NCBI GenBank assembly: GCA_016841965.1
Contig: JAEANN010000059.1
Coordinates: 1-64,000, forward strand
Direction: 5' to 3'
Length of the DNA: 64,000 bases
DNA from: Candidatus Roseilinea mizusawaensis
GTDB taxonomy: Bacteria > Chloroflexota > Anaerolineae > J036 > Brachytrichaceae
The translations under genes were made by a program, and so were the position numbers. Below, piece by piece: positions 60,498-64,000 of the stretch. Position 1 is the stretch's first letter; each line of letters opens with the position of its first letter. Below the pieces are notes generated by a model, which was not told the origin of the DNA, made no database searches, and saw nothing but the letters and a program-made list of their open reading frames with translations.

Positions 60498-61895
60498 ATG
60501 CGTCAACTGATACACATAGATATGCCTTACTCATCACGCGCGCTGCCTGGTCCTTGTGGACTGCGCGCAGGCTGGCGCAACTTGCGTGCACTTCGCGCCG
60601 ATTTGCCCGGCTTTCTACTCGAACTGGCTCGCACCTATGGCGATTTTGTCCAGTTCGACTTTGGCCCTTTTCGTTCCTACTTCATCAATCATCCCGACTT
60701 GCTGCATCAGGTACTGGTCAGCGACGCCAGTCATTACTTCAAAACGAAAGTCACCAAAGCTTTGCTTCGGCCCTTGCTCGGCGAGGGCTTGTTGATCAGC
60801 GATGGTGACTACTGGCGCCGGCAGCGCAAATTGTTGCAGCCGGCCTTCCATGCCGCGCGCATCGCGGCCTATGCCAACATCATGGTTGAATGCGCTCAGG
60901 AGGCCATGCGCGACTGGCGCCCCGGTCAACAGCGCCGCGTCGATCACGACATGATGACCCTCACCCTCGAGATTGTGATTCGCGCGCTGTTTGGCGAGGC
61001 GCTCTCACCTGCTGAACGCGACGCAGTGGGCCACGCGGTAGATGTAGGCCAAAAGCAAGTCGGCGATGCGTTCAAGATGGTCTTCCGCGTCCCAACCTGG
61101 CTGCCTACACCGGCCAATCTCGAACTGCATCGCGCTGTGCGCGTGATTGATGACCTGATTGACCGCTTCATCACGCGCTACCGCCAAACCGGCCAGGATC
61201 GCGGTGACCTGCTTGCGATGATGATCGCTGCGGTAGACGAGACCGGTCAGATGAACAACACGCAGGTGCGCGACGAAGCGTTTACCCTGATTGTGGCCGG
61301 CCACGAAACCACTGCCAACACCTTAAGCTGGGCCTGGTATCTGCTGGCCACGCATCCGCAAGCCGAGGCGCGCCTGCACGCTGAGCTGGACCAAGTGCTG
61401 GGTGGCCGGCCACCCACTATGGAAGACCTGTCTTATCTGCCCTATACCGAGGCTGTCATCAAAGAGACGCTGCGCTTGTATCCGGCTGCCTACGTTACTG
61501 CGCGCGAGCCGACCACTGATGTTGTGCTGAATGGCTACCGCATCCCCAAAGGGTGCACTGTGCTGATCTCGCCCTATACGGTTCACCGCGACCCGCGCTG
61601 GTTCGAGCGCCCCGACGCTTTTGTCCCCGAACGCTGGCTGGATGACCTGGACAAGCGCTTGCCGCGCCTGGCCTACCTGCCATTCGGGGCCGGCCCGCGT
61701 GTGTGCATCGGCAATGCCTTTGCCATGATGGAGGGCCGACTCATTCTGGCTATGCTGGCGCAGCGGTTTCGCTTGATTCTGCCGCCCGGCCAGACTGTCG
61801 CCACTAACCCAATGGTGACGCTGCGACCGCGCGGCGGCCTGACCATGACAGTAGAGTCACGCACGCCCCAGATTGGCCGGTCAGCCACTGCCTGA
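60498..61895 (+). CDS. Cytochrome P450
   Basis: This 465-residue soluble monooxygenase has all the family marks. The N-terminal proline-rich region is LPGPCG. WRRQRKLLQPAFH is the C-helix. The I-helix is VAGHETTANT (proton-delivery AGHETT at 267-272). The K-helix has ExxR at 323-326 (KETLRLYP), then PERW, and the haem loop is FGAGPRVCIG with the thiolate ligand Cys403. The pattern resembles class E P450s that hydroxylate fatty acids or terpenoids. No ferredoxin or reductase gene is adjacent. An ATG at 60522 is an alternative start. It is divergent from guaA and convergent with the sortase gene. Confidence 0.95.
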   Translation: MRQLIHIDMPYSSRALPGPCGLRAGWRNLRALRADLPGFLLELARTYGDFVQFDFGPFRSYFINHPDLLHQVLVSDASHYFKTKVTKALLRPLLGEGLLISDGDYWRRQRKLLQPAFHAARIAAYANIMVECAQEAMRDWRPGQQRRVDHDMMTLTLEIVIRALFGEALSPAERDAVGHAVDVGQKQVGDAFKMVFRVPTWLPTPANLELHRAVRVIDDLIDRFITRYRQTGQDRGDLLAMMIAAVDETGQMNNTQVRDEAFTLIVAGHETTANTLSWAWYLLATHPQAEARLHAELDQVLGGRPPTMEDLSYLPYTEAVIKETLRLYPAAYVTAREPTTDVVLNGYRIPKGCTVLISPYTVHRDPRWFERPDAFVPERWLDDLDKRLPRLAYLPFGAGPRVCIGNAFAMMEGRLILAMLAQRFRLILPPGQTVATNPMVTLRPRGGLTMTVESRTPQIGRSATA

Positions 61896-61913
61896 TCTTG
61901 GCGCACCGCTTGT

Positions 61914-62483
61914 TCACTGCGCCAGGGCTGGCGATGTTTCGTGCGCTGCGCCCTGGCGTATCTTTGTCTCCAGCGCCGCCTGAACCAGCAAGCGGTGTGT
62001 ATAGCGCCTTTCGACCTCGCTCCACAGCGCGCACGTGAGCAATAGCAATTGTGTCCCGTCTCGACGGTAAATAGAGCGCACCTCACGGTTGTGCAACAGG
62101 CGTTGTCCCTCAACTCGGTAGCGCCAGGCGCGCCCATCCTGAGTGCGCACCATCACCAGATCATTCCGGCGCAAGACACCCAAACCGTAAAACGGGCCAC
62201 GCACATCGCCTTCCAACGTCACATGGCCGGCCAATACCATGGCCAGCGCATCTCCCGGCCAGCGACCGGTGGTTTGCAACAGGCCCACTTCGCGCGCGCC
62301 AAGCCGGCTCTCATCCCACGCCCCATTGACGATGGGCAGCAGCACCACCGGCGCATCGCGCAGCCCAAGCGCCGGGATGCTCAACGCCGCCGGCGGCGAT
62401 GGAGCAACAGCGCCCACCCCCGGCCACGCCAGCATCAGCCCGGCCAGCGCGCGCAATGCCTCGCGCCTGCTGACCGGCCTCAT
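61914..62483 (-). CDS. Sortase family transpeptidase
   Basis: The 189-residue protein has the sortase triad: His87 in LAGHVTL, Cys151 in LLLTCA and Arg164 in YTHRLLVQA. The N-terminus reads VSRREALRALAGLMLAW, a signal-anchor that also resembles a twin-arginine (Tat) signal. The start ATG at 62483 overlaps the stop of the upstream LPGTG protein by 4 bp (ATGA); the longer frame upstream is an out-of-frame reading of that gene. It should attach or cross-link the upstream substrate at the cell surface. The substrate-recognition loop is too divergent to name a sortase class with confidence. Confidence 0.88.
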   Translation of the reverse strand: MRPVSRREALRALAGLMLAWPGVGAVAPSPPAALSIPALGLRDAPVVLLPIVNGAWDESRLGAREVGLLQTTGRWPGDALAMVLAGHVTLEGDVRGPFYGLGVLRRNDLVMVRTQDGRAWRYRVEGQRLLHNREVRSIYRRDGTQLLLLTCALWSEVERRYTHRLLVQAALETKIRQGAAHETSPALAQ

Positions 62484-63190
62484 CGCCGCCCGGTGCCCGG
62501 CAACTCGGCCGGCACAATCAAGACCGTGACCGCGTTCGATTGTGTCACGCCCTGGCTGCTGGTGAGCACCGCAGTGTTCAGCACGTTCGCCGGCGGCTGG
62601 GCGCGCTCGTTCACCCGCGTGGTGATGGTGAAAACCACCCGCTCGCCCGGCCCCATCGTCCCCAGGGCCAGCGTCCAAGTGCGCGAGCCGGCGTCGAAGC
62701 TGACATTCCCGCGCGGCACGTTGGCGCTCAGATAATCCACCAGAGGCGAGATCGCATCCCCCACCACGACGTTGTCAATGCTCACCGGGTTGGGGTTGAT
62801 CACCTCGATGGTGAACACCACCACATCGCCGGGCCGCGCCTGCTCCAGGTTGACTTGCTTGATGATATACGGATCAAACAGCGCAGGCAGCGGCGTCGCG
62901 GTAGGCACGGCCGGCGGCGGCTGGCTCGTCGGCGGCGTCGCCGTTGGCGTTGGCGTGTGGGTCGGCGTGGGGGTAGGGGTGGGGGTCTCGGTCGGCGTGG
63001 GGGTCTCGGTCGGTGTAGGTGTGTTGGTTGGCGTCGGCGTAGGCGTGTCGGTCGGCGTGGGCGTTTCGGTAAAGCCGGCCGGCGCCTGCGGCATAGTCGG
63101 CGTTCGCGGTGCAACCAGCAAACTCATCACCGCCATCACCGCCAACAGGATCAATCCCAGGGCGAGCGAAGCGAGAGGGCGTTTCATCAT
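62480..63190 (-). CDS. Thr/Pro-rich DUF11-domain surface protein ending in LPGTG
   Basis: This 236-residue protein has an N-terminal signal or anchor (LASLALGLILLAVMAVMSLLV) and a 60-residue Thr-Pro-Glu stalk (40-100). One DUF11/CARDB-type beta domain follows (YIIKQVNLEQARPGDVVVFTIEV, ISPLVDYL, WTLALGTMGPGERVVFTI). The last residues are LPGTGRR (230-236). LPGTG fits a sortase sorting motif, but the usual hydrophobic helix between the motif and the basic end is missing. It is coupled to the sortase gene and 14 nt after the protease gene. It may be a stalk or pilus-like subunit. Confidence 0.85.
   Translation of the reverse strand: MMKRPLASLALGLILLAVMAVMSLLVAPRTPTMPQAPAGFTETPTPTDTPTPTPTNTPTPTETPTPTETPTPTPTPTHTPTPTATPPTSQPPPAVPTATPLPALFDPYIIKQVNLEQARPGDVVVFTIEVINPNPVSIDNVVVGDAISPLVDYLSANVPRGNVSFDAGSRTWTLALGTMGPGERVVFTITTRVNERAQPPANVLNTAVLTSSQGVTQSNAVTVLIVPAELPGTGRR
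62927..63070. repeat. Thr-Pro codon repeat in the DUF11 gene
   Basis: About 48 codons encode an alternating TP/TE/TN/TD stalk with a 6-bp-based near-repeat at DNA level. Such stretches are prone to change in copy number and act as rigid, often O-glycosylated linkers. Confidence 0.7.
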
Positions 63191-63204
63191 GCGTTCACCT
63201 TTTA

Positions 63205-64000
63205 TCAGTGTCTTGTGAGGGGTAGATACAGCGCCTGAGCGGCCCAGCGCGAGCCGGGCGCCAGCGCGGGGTCGCCGAGCAAGGTGTAAGTGTCGAGCAA
63301 ATCGAGGTATAGGCCGCCGCCCGCCAGCGCCAGCTTGCCGGCCAGGGTTGCATCGCCCAGCCGGCTGCCGGCCAGCCAGGCGTCGGTCAGACTCTGCCCC
63401 AGCACATCGTGACCGGCGCTGAGGGTGAGGCCGGTCGCGCCCCAGGTGGCCACTGCGCCGCGCCCATCGGCGCGCAGCAGCGTCTCATCCAACGCATCTT
63501 GCAGCTCATGAAAGCGCGCGGTGTAACAGGTCAGGCCGGCCACAACCGGCAGCGCAGCGCGAGGCGGCAGCGTCGCCACATCGTCGCGGTGGAACAAGCG
63601 CTCGGCGGCCCACTGGCGCGGTGACGCATGGCCAGAGTAAAGCAGCAAACGGGCCAGGTTCCATTGGCTCAGCAATGCGGCGCGCGTCGCGGTGAACGAC
63701 GCGCTGCCGGTGAGCGTCGCCGTCACAGCCACATACGGCGCGGCGACGTGCGCGGCCAGCGCATTGGCCTTGGCCGGGAAGTTTCCGGCCAGATCGGCGT
63801 CATCTGCTGCGATCACCACGCGCCGATCCGCCGGCGTCAGCAGCGCCTCTTCGTAGGCCAGCGTCTTGCTCACAAGCTGCCGCGTCTCGGTCAGCGTGTT
63901 CACCGGCCAGCGCCCTAGCGCGATGTCGGGCAGGGCGTCCTCCCCGTCCACCGTCACAAAGCGATTGTCGGCCGCCGTCTCGCCCAAGAACGGATCCACC
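63205..64000 (-). CDS. Gingipain-type (C25) cysteine peptidase, C-terminal part (cut by window edge)
   Basis: The open frame runs off the right end of the window; 264 residues of the C-terminal part are seen. They contain LPDIALGRWPVNTLTE, a common segment in C25 catalytic domains. The catalytic His is in LLYSGHASPRQW and the catalytic Cys in VAGLTCYTARF. The last part (WGATGLTLSAGHDVLGQSL, YTLLGDPALA) is typical of the family's end. The apparent GTG at the edge is not a real start. It precedes the LPGTG protein by 14 nt, so it may process surface proteins together with the sortase. Export signals would lie outside the window. Confidence 0.85.
   Translation of the reverse strand, partial: VDPFLGETAADNRFVTVDGEDALPDIALGRWPVNTLTETRQLVSKTLAYEEALLTPADRRVVIAADDADLAGNFPAKANALAAHVAAPYVAVTATLTGSASFTATRAALLSQWNLARLLLYSGHASPRQWAAERLFHRDDVATLPPRAALPVVAGLTCYTARFHELQDALDETLLRADGRGAVATWGATGLTLSAGHDVLGQSLTDAWLAGSRLGDATLAGKLALAGGGLYLDLLDTYTLLGDPALAPGSRWAAQALYLPLTRH

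Noticed and set aside
59269-60510. A 413-codon open frame on the plus strand
   Set aside because: It is antisense to guaA and extends through the repeat arrays; the guaA active-site motifs leave no doubt about the true strand.
1-64000. Transposase, integrase, phage or restriction genes
   Set aside because: No DDE, tyrosine or serine recombinase motif, no phage structural protein and no methylase/nuclease pair could be recognised in any of the real genes.

Overview
The window reads as a moderately GC-rich bacterial chromosome segment, most likely from Chloroflexota (an Anaerolineae-like lineage). This is an inference from several things: a Thr-Pro-rich DUF11 surface protein next to a sortase and a gingipain-like (C25) protease, no outer-membrane or lipopolysaccharide genes, many GT-C type membrane glycosyltransferases, a fused Memo/AMMECR1 protein, and the hexamer GCCGGC recurring at high density. 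I found no rRNA, tRNA, CRISPR array, insertion sequence or phage gene.

1-31 kb is a large cell-surface polysaccharide locus. The plus-strand half (about 0-17 kb) holds a DUF2142-like membrane protein, a sulfotransferase, two beta-propeller lipoproteins, a secreted four-repeat protein closed by a strong terminator, two GT4 glycosyltransferases, a WecG/TagA-type glycosyltransferase and three polytopic GT-C-like proteins. A phosphodiesterase/sulfatase-fold protein lies on the minus strand at 1.97-3.5 kb. The minus-strand half (31 to 17 kb) looks like one long operon: two large membrane proteins (one YfhO-like), a glycosyltransferase/methyltransferase fusion, a small membrane protein, two ABC-2 permeases without an ATPase, the polyprenyl-phosphate sugar-1-phosphate transferase that would prime the glycan, and two more polytopic proteins. 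Three of the polytopic proteins near 15-22 kb share a C-terminal beta-sandwich-like module.

31-41 kb is general metabolism: a Ca2+-type P-ATPase with an Ala/Pro repeat N-terminus, a bacterial translin-like protein, an N-acetylglucosamine-kinase-like enzyme, triosephosphate isomerase, a membrane HExxH protein, an unknown protein, a DUF1232 protein and SppA.

41-49 kb is the transcription/translation operon nusA-rnpM-infB-rbfA-nrnA-truB-ribF, read leftward from a good promoter at 48.9 kb. rimP and ylxQ are missing from their usual places, and there are hairpin leaders before nusA and infB. 49-52.5 kb has an orphan pair of proton-pump-like membrane subunits, a Fur-family regulator overlapping it tail to tail, and a tyrosine phosphatase.

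52.7-60.4 kb has the Memo-AMMECR1 fusion, then a minus-strand set of sensor kinase, response regulator, KGxM-repeat protein, NapH-like 4Fe-4S protein and secreted Met/Gly-rich protein, then guaA. guaA carries two in-frame insertions made of 7-bp tandem repeats, and the same repeat type sits just upstream of truB. 60.5-64 kb has a cytochrome P450 and a surface module of sortase, LPGTG-ending DUF11 protein and C25-type protease, the last cut by the window edge.

Several genes lack a Shine-Dalgarno sequence and have a -10-like box 7-10 nt before the start codon, which suggests leaderless transcripts.
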